A stretch of 64,000 nucleotides of DNA. It comes from Nocardia sp. NBC_01503 (GTDB taxonomy: Bacteria > Actinomycetota > Actinomycetes > Mycobacteriales > Mycobacteriaceae). Under the pieces are notes generated by a model. The model did no database searches. It was not told the origin of the DNA and was given only the letters and a program-made list of their open reading frames with translations. This document shows positions 36,790 through 47,500 of the stretch, piece after piece. Both the position numbers and the translations under genes were made by a program. The stretch lies in NCBI RefSeq assembly GCF_036327755.1, contig NZ_CP109596.1, positions 3,348,001 to 3,412,000 of the forward strand, written 5' to 3'. Numbering within the stretch: position 1 is the stretch's first letter; every line of letters starts with the position of its first letter.

Positions 36790-37428
36790 ATGATCCGCAT
36801 CCTGCTCGCCGACGATCACGCCATCGTTCGCGCGGGCCTGCGCGCCCTACTGGATTCCGGTGTGGTGGAGAGTGATTCGGGCGGCGATATCGAGGTGGTC
36901 GGCGAGGTCGCCACCGCCGAGGAGGCCGTGGCGTTCTGCTCCACCACCCGGGTGGATCTGGTGCTGATGGATCTGCGCTTCGGTCCGGGCAAGTCCGGTG
37001 CCGATGCCACCGCCGCGCTGCGCGAACTGCCCGATCCGCCGAATGTGCTGGTGGTCACCAACTATGACACCGACGCCGATATCCTCGGCGCGATCGAGGC
37101 GGGCGCGGTCGGCTACATCTTGAAGGACACCCCGCCCTCGGAGCTGCTCGCCGCGGTCCGCTCGGCCGCCGAGGGCGAGAGCGTGCTGTCCCCGTCGGTG
37201 GCCTCGCGCCTGATGACCCGCGTCCGTAAACCGGACACCACGCTGAGTCCCCGTGAGATCGAGGTGCTGCGCCTGGTCGCCGACGGGCACTCCAATCGAG
37301 AGATCGGCCGCCGCCTGTTCCTGAGCGAGACCACCGTCAAATCCCATCTGGTGCACATCTACGCCAAGCTCGGGGTGAAGTCCCGTACCTCCGCGGTGGC
37401 CCGCGCCCGCGAGCGCGGCGCTATCTGA
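36790..37428 (+). CDS. Response regulator, NarL/LuxR family
   Basis: 212 residues from ATG 36790, preceded by GGAGGAG. Receiver domain with ADDHAIVRAGLRALL, phospho-acceptor Asp61 in LVLMDLRFGPG and the VGYILKDTPPSEL lysine. LuxR HTH at about 143-200 (LSPREIEVLRLVADGHSNREIGRRLFLSETTVKSHLVHIYAKL). Partner of the kinase just upstream. Confidence 0.95.
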   Translation: MIRILLADDHAIVRAGLRALLDSGVVESDSGGDIEVVGEVATAEEAVAFCSTTRVDLVLMDLRFGPGKSGADATAALRELPDPPNVLVVTNYDTDADILGAIEAGAVGYILKDTPPSELLAAVRSAAEGESVLSPSVASRLMTRVRKPDTTLSPREIEVLRLVADGHSNREIGRRLFLSETTVKSHLVHIYAKLGVKSRTSAVARARERGAI

Positions 37429-37456
37429 TCGATTCGCCTGTGCCAGACTCGGCCGC

Positions 37457-38215
37457 ATGACTGTGCACTTCATCGGGGCCGGACCCGGGGCGGCGGACCT
37501 GTTGACCGTGCGCGCGGTGGGTCTGCTGCGCGAGTCACCGGTCTGCCTCTACGCCGGGACGTATCTGGACCCCGAGGTGCTGGCGCACTGCGCGCCCGAC
37601 GCCGAACTCATCGACACCCAGGGCCTGGATCTGGATCAGATCATCGAGCACTGCGTGCGGGCCACGAACCAGGGCCGGGACGTAGCGCGCCTGTGTTCGG
37701 GTGATCCGTCCATATACTCGGCCCTGTCCGAGCAGACCCGCAGGCTCGACGCCGCCGGTGTCCCGTGGGATGTCACCCCCGGTGTGCCCGCCTACGCCGC
37801 CGCGGCCGCCCTGCTGGGCACCGAGCTGACGGTCCCCGAGCTCACCCAGTCCGTGGTGTTGACGCGCACACAGGCGCGCTCGACCGCCATACCCGAATCC
37901 GAGGCCCTGGCCAACTTCGCGCGCACCCGCGCGACCCTCATATTGCATCTGGCTATCACTCGCATCCGAACCCTCGCGCAGGAGCTCGTCCCGGAGTATG
38001 GCGCGGAGTGTCCGGTTGCCGTTGTCTACCGGGCCAGTCAGCCCGAACAACAGGTCCTGCGAGGCACCCTCGCCGATATCGCGGACCGGGTGGAGGCCGC
38101 GAACCTGCGTCAGGCGGCGGTGATTCTGGTCGGCCGGGCACTGGCGAAATCGGTGGATTGCGCCCAGTCGCACCTGTACGACCCTGCCCGGGACAGGACG
38201 CATATCACTGGCTGA
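37457..38215 (+). CDS. cobM: Precorrin-4 C11-methyltransferase
   Basis: 252 residues. SAM-dependent tetrapyrrole methylase fold: MTVHFIGAGPGAADLLTVRAVGLL, then YAGTYLDPEVLAHC, RLCSGDPSIYSALSEQ, VTPGVPAYAAAAALLGTELTVPELTQSVVLTR and an LHLAI stretch. LTVPELTQ(S)VVLTR with a Y-A-G start is characteristic of CobM/CbiF. It methylates C-11 of precorrin-4 in cobalamin synthesis. It stands alone here, 28 bases after the response regulator; no other cob genes are in the window. Confidence 0.9.
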   Translation: MTVHFIGAGPGAADLLTVRAVGLLRESPVCLYAGTYLDPEVLAHCAPDAELIDTQGLDLDQIIEHCVRATNQGRDVARLCSGDPSIYSALSEQTRRLDAAGVPWDVTPGVPAYAAAAALLGTELTVPELTQSVVLTRTQARSTAIPESEALANFARTRATLILHLAITRIRTLAQELVPEYGAECPVAVVYRASQPEQQVLRGTLADIADRVEAANLRQAAVILVGRALAKSVDCAQSHLYDPARDRTHITG

Positions 38216-38504
38216 GACCGCGAAATGCGGTGATAGCGCAGAGCTATGGTGCTTCTTCGTAATGGGTTGCCAGCTGCCGGTAGATTGGTTCGGGTGCTCA
38301 ACAGCTTTGTACCAATAGCGGTCGGTAGACCTTTGGACGTTCGTACGCCCATGTAACAACTTCGGTCGACTGGGTAGATAGCCCAGAGGATCTCAAAAAT
38401 ACGTGAAGTGAGCCCCGAGCATCGGACGCCACCCATGGCTGGTGTGGCGTCCTGTTCGGGTTTTCGGTGGGGAGCGCTGTGGTGTTCCAGAAGCGAGGTT
38501 TGGG
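38216..38504. other. Leader/promoter region of the second NRPS
   Basis: 289 bases without a gene. It is AT-richer than its surroundings between 38281 and 38400, contains a hairpin at 38424-38452 followed by a short T-run, and a GAGG ribosome binding site at 38495-38498. No iron-box (IdeR-type) palindrome is visible. Confidence 0.6.
38424..38452 (+). promoter_or_regulatory. Leader hairpin with T-run upstream of NRPS-2
   Basis: GGACGCCAC (38424-38432) pairs perfectly with GTGGCGTCC (38444-38452), with a partly self-paired loop (CCA/TGG). TTTT follows at 38461-38464. It sits 53 bases before the start codon, so it may be an attenuator, or the terminator of a short leader transcript. Confidence 0.5.
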
Positions 38505-41500
38505 TTGGACCGGCTAGATTTCGGCGGCAACGGCGAAGCTGGCAGCGAAATCGCGCCGGGATCGGGCGAGGCTTTCCCGCTGTCGCCCGCTCAGCTGGGC
38601 ATTTGGTACGCCCAGCATCTCGACCCGCAGGTGCCGATCAATATCGCGCAGTACGTCGAACTGCGCGGTGAGATCGACGTACCGCTGCTGGAGCAGGCCA
38701 TGGTCGACGGCTCGCTGGAGGTGGGCTCCGGCTTCCTGCGCGTCATCGAGCGCAATGGCGAACCGCTGCAGATCATCGATACGTCGCTGGACCGCACGAT
38801 CTACCAGATCGATGTCCGCGATGCCGACGATCCGCGCGCCGCCGCCCTGGAGTGGATGCGCGCCGATTACAGCCGCCCGCTCGATATCACCGCGGACCGC
38901 CTCATCCGTTCGGCCATGATCCGGCTGGGCGAGGACCACTACTACTGGTACGCCCGCGTGCACCACATCGTGCTCGACGGTTTCGGCGCCATGACGTACA
39001 TGAGCCGCGTCGCCGAGATCTACACCGCACGCTTCAACGGCACCGAACCCGCGCCCTCCAAGGCCACCCCGCTGGCCACCCTGGTCGAGCAGGAGTTCGC
39101 CTACCGCGACAGCACCCGCTTCATCGCGGACAAGGCGCACTGGTCCGAGCGAGTCGCCGGTCTGGAAGAGGGGACGAGTCTGTCCGGGCGCAGCGCGCCG
39201 CCCTCGGCCATCAATACCATCGCCTCGGCCTCGCTCACCGATGATCAGACCGAACTGCTCGATACCGCGGTGGCGGTGCACGAATCCTCCCCGGCGGCAA
39301 TGCTCATCGCCGGTTTCGCCGGATATCTGGCGCAGTGGACCGGCTCCGAGGATGTCATCCTCTCGCTGCCGGTGACCGCGCGTACCACCGCGATCATGCG
39401 CCGCTCCGGTGGCGCGGTGTCGAATATCGTGCCGCTGCGCCTGCGCGTCGGCCACGGCACCACCATTGCCGAGCTGCTCAAGCAGGTCACCGTCGAGGTG
39501 TCGGGCGCACTGCGGCATCAGCGGTACCGGCATGAGGACATTCGCCGCGACAGCGCCGGCGATGGCGTGGTGACCCGGGAGTTCTTCGGACCCTGGGTCA
39601 ACATCATGCTGTTCCACAATGAGGTCACCCTCGGCCCGGTCACCGGTGAGTACAGCGTGCTCTCCACCGGTTCGGTCGAGGATCTGGGCATCAACTTCTA
39701 CCAATCGGTGGCGGGTACCCGGAACCATATCGACTTCGAGACCAATCCGAACCTGTACTCGGAAACCGAGACGCACCAGCATCATTCGCGTTTCCTGGAG
39801 TTCTTCGACCGGTTCCTGTCCGCGGGCGCCGAACAGCGGGTGTGGGGACTGCCCATCACCACCGCGGCCGAGCGCACCCGCACGCTGGTGGAGTGGAATT
39901 CGGCGGGGCATACGGTCCCGACCACCACGCTGCCGGATCTGCTCGATGCCCAGATTCCGCTGACGCCGAACAATATCGCTCTCGAATTCGAGGGCGCGAC
40001 GCTGACGTACGCCGAGTTCGGAGAGCGCGTCAACCGCCTGGCGCGGTTCCTCATCGCCGATGGTGTCGGCCCGGAATCGCTTGTCGCCCTTGGTATGCGG
40101 CGCTCGCTCGACCTCGTCGTCGGTATGCACGCGGTACTGCGCGCCGGTGGCGCGTACGTGCCGATCGATCCCGATCATCCGGCCGATCGCACCGCCTACA
40201 TCCTCGAGTCCGCGGCACCGGTCTGTGTATTGACCACCGCGCGGGACGAACTCCAGCTCCCGGAGTCGGTGCGGCGCTTGGAGATCGACACCCTGGACGT
40301 CTCGGGTTTCGCGAATCAGCCTGTGACGGACGCGGATCGGATCGCCCCGCTGCGGCCGCTCAATACCGCCTACGTCATCTACACCTCGGGTTCGACGGGT
40401 CGCCCCAAGGGCGTGGCCGTCACCCACCACGCCATTGTCAATCAAGAACTCTGGATGCTCGACGAGTACGGGTTCACGGCCGACGATGTCTACCTGCAGA
40501 AGACCGCCACCACCTTCGACGTCTCGCTGTGGGGTTACTTCCTGCCGCTGATGGTGGGCGCGAAGATGATCATCGCGACCCCGGACGGGCATCGTGATCC
40601 GGTGTACGTCGCGGAGACCATTGCGCGCCACGGGGTCACGGTCACCGACTTCGTACCGTCCATGCTGACCGTATTCGTCTCGCATGCCAGTGCGGCACAG
40701 TGTGTTTCGCTGAAGACCGTCTTCGTCATCGGTGAGGCGCTGCCGCCCGAGACGGGTGCGAGCTTCCGTGCCCTGAGCAGTGCGGGTCTGCACAACCTGT
40801 ACGGCCCCACCGAGGCCGCGGTCTCGGTGACGTACTGGGAGAACACCGATGCCGACACCACCACCGTGCCGATCGGTGTGCCGGAGTGGAATGTCGATGT
40901 CTACGTACTGGATTCGCGGCTGCGCCCGGCCGCCGTCGGCGCGCACGGTGAGCTCTACCTGGGCGGGCGTCAGCTCGCGCGGGGGTACAAGGGCCGCCCG
41001 GATCTGACCTCGGATCGCTTCGTCGCGAATCCGCTGTCGACCGCTGGCGAACGCATGTACCGCACCGGTGACCTGGTGCGCTGGAACACCTCCGGCGCGC
41101 TGGAGTACATCGGCCGTACCGACTTCCAGGTCAAGTTCCGCGGTCAGCGCATCGAGCTCGGTGAGATCGAGACCGATCTGCTCGCGCATCCGGCCGTCAG
41201 CCAGGCCGCCGTCCTGGTCATGGACACCGCCACCGGTCAGCAGTTGGTCGCGTACGTGGTGCCCATGCCAGGTCAGAGCATCGACCCGGCCGAGCTGACC
41301 CGCTTCGCCGCCGAGAAGCTGCCGACCTACATGGTCCCGGCCTCGATCATGGTGCTGGACGCCTTCCCGCTCAACACCTCCGGCAAGCTGGACCGTAAGG
41401 GTCTGCCCGAACCGGTGTTCAGCGTTGACGCCGCCGGATACCGCGCCCCGCGTACGGCCGCCGAGGAGATCGTGGCGGGCATCTTCGCCGATGTCCTCGG

Positions 41501-44500
41501 CCACGAGCGGGTCGGCATCGACGACAACTTCTTCGATCTGGGCGGTAACTCTCTCGTCGCCACCCAGGTGGTGGCCCGCATCTCGGCCGCGTTCTCCACC
41601 CGCCTGGGTGTGCGCGCGCTCTTCGAGACGCCGACCGTCGCGGGCATCGCCACCCGCATGGAGAACACCGCCCCGTCCGATGTCTCGCGGCCGCCGCTGG
41701 TGGCGCGCCCGCGCCCGGAGCGGGTGCCGCTCTCCCTTGCGCAGCAGCGCATGTGGTTCCTGAACCAGTTCGATCCGAACGTCCCGACCTACAACCTCCC
41801 GTTCGTGGTGCGGTTGCGCGGTGGCGTCGATATCGAGGCGCTGCAATCGGCGCTGCACGATGTGGTGGAGCGGCAGGAATCGCTGCGCACCGTCTTCCCC
41901 GAATCCGGGGACGGCGGCCTGCAGCAGGTGCTGCCCATGGCCGAGGTGGATCTCGGTATCGAGGTCCAGCGCATCGACGAAAACGAATTGTTCGCCGGTT
42001 TGGCCGAATTCGCCTCGCGCGGTTTCGATGTCTCGCGCGAGCTGCCGATTCGGGTGCGGGTCTTCCAGGTCGGTGAGGCGACCGCCGAATCGGCCGATTA
42101 CGCCGTGGCGTTCGTGGTGCATCACATTGCCGCGGACGGTTTCTCGTTCGGTCCGCTCTCGCGCGATATGACCGCCGCCTACCTGGCGCGCGTGGCCGGA
42201 CAGCAGCCCGCGTGGGCCCCGCTGCCGGTGCAGTACCAGGACTTCTCCCTCTGGCAGCGTGAGGTGCTGGGTTCGGAGTCCGATCCGGAGTCGATGGCCG
42301 CACGCCAGATCGACTACTGGCGTTCGTCTCTGGCGGGTCTGCCCGATCAGCTGGACCTGCCCGCGGATCGCCCGCGCCCGCCGGTACAGTCCTTCCGGGG
42401 TAACCGGGTCACCTTCGAGATCCCGGCCGAATTGCACACCAAGCTCGCGGGATTGGCTCGCGCGCAGGGTGTTTCGCTGTTCATGGTGATGCACTCCGCG
42501 CTCGCGGTGCTGCTGGCGCGCCTGTCCGGAACCTCCGATATCGCCATCGGCACCCCGGTCGCCGGTCGTGGTGAGCAGGCCCTGGACGATCTGATCGGCA
42601 TGTTCGTCAACACCCTGGTGTTGCGCTCGGAAGTGCGTGGGGCCGAGAGCTTCACCGATTTCCTGGCCCGCACCCGGGAAGCGGATCTGGCGGCCTTCGC
42701 CAATACCGATGTGCCGTTCGAGCGCCTGGTCGAGGTCATCAACCCGACCCGTTCGCAGGCCCGGCATCCGCTGTTCCAGACCATGCTCTCCTTCCAGGAG
42801 ATGTCGCACGGCTCCATGGAGCTGCCCGGACTCACCGTTTCGGCGGATGAGCTCGAGGTCGATATCGCCAAGTTCGACCTGCAGTGGACGCTGACCGAAC
42901 AGCGCGGCATGCGGGGTCAGCCCGCCGGACTCTCGGTGGTGTTGTCCTACGCCACCGATCTGTTCGACGCCGAGACCGTCGCCGAGTTCGGGCACCGCTA
43001 TGTGCGGGTGCTCGAAACCGCCGTCGCCGCACCGGAAACCGTCATCCGTGATATCGACGTCCTCAACGCGGACGAGCGTGCGCTGGTACTGGGCGACTGG
43101 AGCCGCAACGCGCACGCGCTGCCCGCCGCGCGGCGCTCCGCCTCCCCGCGCTTCGTGCTGGACCTCTTCGAGGAGCGGGTCCGCCTGCGCCCGCACGGCA
43201 CCGCGCTGATCTTCGATCCGGGTGAGCGCAGCGGCAGTATGTTCGGCGCGGCCGCCGAACTCAGCTACGTCGACTTCTCCAGCCGGGTGAATCGGCTGGC
43301 GCGCAAGCTCATTGCCGAGGGTGTGGGTCCGGAGACGCTGGTCGCGGTCGGTATCCGCCGCTCCATCGACATGCTGGTGGCCATCTACGCCACCCTCACC
43401 GCCGGTGGCGGCTACGTTCCGGTCGATCCCGATCATCCGGCCGAGCGCACCGAATACGTGCTCGAGAGCTCGCGGCCGGTGGTCCTGCTCACCACCACCG
43501 ATGACGCGGTCGAGACCGCCGACTGCACTGTGCTGCACCTGGATTCGCTGGATCTGAGCGAATTCGACGATGCTCCCGTCACCTCCGCCGATCGATCGGC
43601 GGAGGTGCGCCCGTCGAACACCGCGTACGTGCTGTACACCTCCGGTTCGACCGGTCGACCCAAGGGCGTCGCGGTCCCGCACAGCGCGGTCCTGAACCAG
43701 ATCGCCTGGATCACAGCCGAATACGGTATCGACGACACCGATGTTATCCTGCAGAAGACCCCCGTCACCTTCGACGTGTCGGTGTGGGAGCTCTTCGGTT
43801 CCCTGGCCGTGGGCGCACAGCAGGTCATCGCGGCCCCGGACGGGCATCGCGATCCCATGTACCTGTCCGAGGTCATCGGCCGGCACCGGGTCACCATGAC
43901 CTCGTTCGTGCCGTCCATGCTGAGCGTCTTCGCCTCCAGCGCCTCGGCGGCCGAATGCCTTTCCCTGCGTGCGGTTCTGGTCGCCGGTGAGGCGCTGCCG
44001 CCCGCCACGGTCACCGCGTTCCGGCGCTTCTCCACCGCGGCCGTGCACAACCTGTACGGCCCGACCGAGTTCACCGTGCACGCCACCTACGCGGCCATCG
44101 GCAACCCGACTCCGACCGCGGTGCCGATCGGCCGCCCGGTGTGGAATGCGCAGACCTACGTCCTGGACGAGGGCCTGCGCCCCGTCCCGGCCGGTGTCCC
44201 GGGTGAGCTGTACCTGGGTGGTGCGCAGGTCGCGCGCGGCTACTACGGCCGCCCAGATCTGAGCGCCGAACGCTTTGTCGCCGATCCCTTCGGAACCTCG
44301 GGTGCGCGCCTGTACCGCACCGGTGACCTGGTGCGCTGGAATGCCTCCGGCGCGCTGGAGTACATCGGCCGTACCGACTTCCAGGTCAAGTTCCGCGGTC
44401 AGCGCATCGAACTCGGTGAGATCGAAACCGCGCTGCTCGGGCATCCGTCGGTCAATCAGGCCGTGGTCCTGGTCATCGACACCGTCGCCGGTGATCAGCT

Positions 44501-47500
44501 GGTCGCCTACGTGGTGACCCGCGGCCCGGTCGATCTGGACAGCGTCAAGGCGCTGCTGCATCGCACGTTGCCGGCGTACATGGTGCCCTCGGCCTTCGTG
44601 GTGCTGGACGCCTTCCCGCTCAATGCCTCCGGCAAGCTGGATCGCCGCGCACTGCCCGCGCCGGTCTTCGAGGTGCGCGAATTCCGCGCTCCCACAACGC
44701 CTATCGAAGAGATCGTGGCGCAGATCTTCGGCGAGGTGCTGGGCATCGCCCGCGTCGGCGTCGATGACGACTTCTTCGAACTCGGCGGCAACTCGCTCAT
44801 CGCCACCCAGGTCGCCACCCGCCTGGGTACCGCGCTCGATACCCGCGTACCGGTGCGCATGCTGTTCGAGGCCGCCACCGTCGCGGCCCTGGCGGCACGC
44901 GTCGAATCGCACGCCGGTGACGGTGCGCGCAAGGCCCTGGTCGCGCGTGAGCGGCCCAGTGAGATCCCGCTTTCCCTTGCGCAGCAGCGCATGTGGTTCC
45001 TGAACCGCTTCGACACCGCCTCCGCGGTGAATAACATCCCGGTCGCCATCCGACTCTCGGGCGAGCTGGATGTGGCCGCGCTCCAGGTCGCCGTCATCGA
45101 CGTCATCGACCGGCATGAATCGCTGCGCACCGTCTTCCCGGAGACCGCGCACGGACCCGTCCAGCGGGTGCTGGACGCCGCGCAGATCGTGCCCGACCTG
45201 ACCCCGGTGCCGGTCACCCAGGCCAATCTCGTCGACCACCTGGTCGAACTGGCGTCGATGGCCTTCGACGTCACCGATGAGGTGCCGATGCACGCGGCGC
45301 TCTTCGAACTCAGCGAGAGCGAGTTCGTGCTCGGCATGGTGGTGCATCACATCTCCGCGGACGGCTGGTCCATGGGACCGCTGGCCCGCGATGTCATGGT
45401 CGCCTATGCCGCCCGCACTTCGTGGGAGGCTCCGGCCTGGGCCGAGTTGCCCGTGCAGTACGCCGACTACGCGCTCTGGCAGCGTGAGGTGCTCGGCTCC
45501 GAGGATGATCCGAACTCGTTGATCGCCAAGCAGATTCGGTACTGGGCCGACACCCTGGCCGATCTGCCGGACGAGCTGGTGTTGCCTTCGGATCGCCCGC
45601 GTCCGCCCGCCGCCTCCTACCGGGGCGGCACCTATCCGTTCGCCATCTCCGCCGAGACGCAGCAGCGCCTGGTGGAGTTGGGCCGCCGGCACAATGCCTC
45701 GCTGTTCATGGTGCTGCACAGTGCCCTCGCGGTCCTGCTGGCCCGGCTCTCGGGCACCAGCGATATCGCCATCGGCACCCCGGTGCACGGTCGCGGTGAG
45801 GCCGCGCTGGACGACCTCATCGGCATGTTCGTCAATACCCTGGTGCTGCGCAGCGAGGTCGAGAGCGAGAAGACCTTCGCCGATCTGCTCGCCCAGGCTC
45901 GCGAGAGCGATCTGCACGCCTTCGCGCACGCCGATGTGCCGTTCGAACGCCTCGTGGAGGTGCTCAACCCGGCGCGCTCGCAGGCCCGGCATCCGCTGTT
46001 CCAGGTCATGCTGACCTTCCAGAACACCCGCCAGGCCAGTCTGGAGCTGCCCGGACTCTCGGTCAACGGCATCGACTACGACGCCCAGCTGGCCAAGTTC
46101 GATCTGCAATTGACCCTGCAGGAGGCGCAGGACGAGCACGGTGAGAACGCCGGTATGTCCGCCGAGTTCTCCTATGCGCGTGACCTTTTCGACGAGCCGA
46201 CGGTCGCCGCGTTCGCGCGTCGACTGGATCTGATTCTGGCGGCCGTTGTCGCCGATCCGGAGCAGCCGATCGGCGATATCGATCTGCTGGTCGCCGGTGA
46301 GCGCGACCAGGTGCTGACCGGGTGGAACGACACCGCCTTCGATCTCGGCGATGCGTTGCCCAGTCTGCCCGAAGGCGCGGCGGCAACGCTGGTTTCGCTC
46401 TTCGAGGCACAGGCCCTGACCAGCCCCGACGCGACCGCGGTCGTTTTCGACGGGACAAGTCTGTCCTACGCCGAGTTCTCCGGACGGGTGCACCGCCTGG
46501 CCCGCAAGCTCATGGCGCAGGGTGTCGGCGCGGAATCGCTTGTGGCCCTGGCCATTCGCCGATCCATGGATCTCGTCGTCGCCATGTACGCGGTACTGGA
46601 GGCCGGTGGCGCGTACGTGCCGCTGGATCCGGATCAGCCGCTCGAGCGCATCGATTACGTCCTCGACACCGCGCGCCCGGTCGCCATTCTGACCACCGGT
46701 CGCGACGACTTCGTGACCGGTCGCAATGTGCCGGTGCTCGAGGTCGACACCCTCGACCTCGAGGGTTACTCGGCCGCGCCGATCACCGATTCCGAACGCG
46801 CACAGTCGATCCGGCCCGATCACACCGCGTATGTCATCTTCACCTCCGGTTCCACCGGTCGCCCCAAGGGCGTCGCGGTGGAGCACGGCGCGATCGTGAA
46901 TCGTCTGTTGTGGATGCAGCACGAGTACCCGATCGATGCGAGTGACGCTGTGCTGCAGAAGACTCCGGCGACCTTCGACGTCTCGGTGTGGGAGTTCTTC
47001 TGGCCCTTGCAGACCGGTGCGCGTCTGGTGGTCGCCAAGCCGGATGGTCATCGTGATCCGGTGTATTTGGCGCAGGTCATCGCCGAAGAGGGCATTACGA
47101 CAGCGCATTTCGTGCCGTCCATGCTCTCGGTCTTCGTCGCCACCCTCGGTAATGAAAAAGGTGACTCCACAGTCGCCGCGCCACGCCTGCGGCAGGTCTT
47201 CGCCTCCGGTGAGGCGCTGCCCGCGCCGACCGCGCAGAAGCTGCGCGAGCTCACCGGCGCACGGCTGCACAACCTCTACGGTCCGACCGAAGCCGCCGTC
47301 GATGTCACGTACCACGAGGTGGTGGACGCCGACACCGTCTTCGTGCCGATCGGCCGTCCGGTCTGGAACACCCAGACCTACGTCCTGGATGCCCGCTTGA
47401 ACCCGGTCGCGCCGGGTGTCGCGGGTGAGCTCTACCTCGCGGGCGATCAGCTGGCCCGCGGCTACCTGGGCCGTCCGGATCTCTCCTCGGATCGCTTCGT

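Noticed and set aside
38216..38504. Iron-box (IdeR/DtxR-type) control of NRPS-2, expected if it made a siderophore
   Set aside because: I looked for a TTAGG...CCTAA-like palindrome and found none in the leader region.
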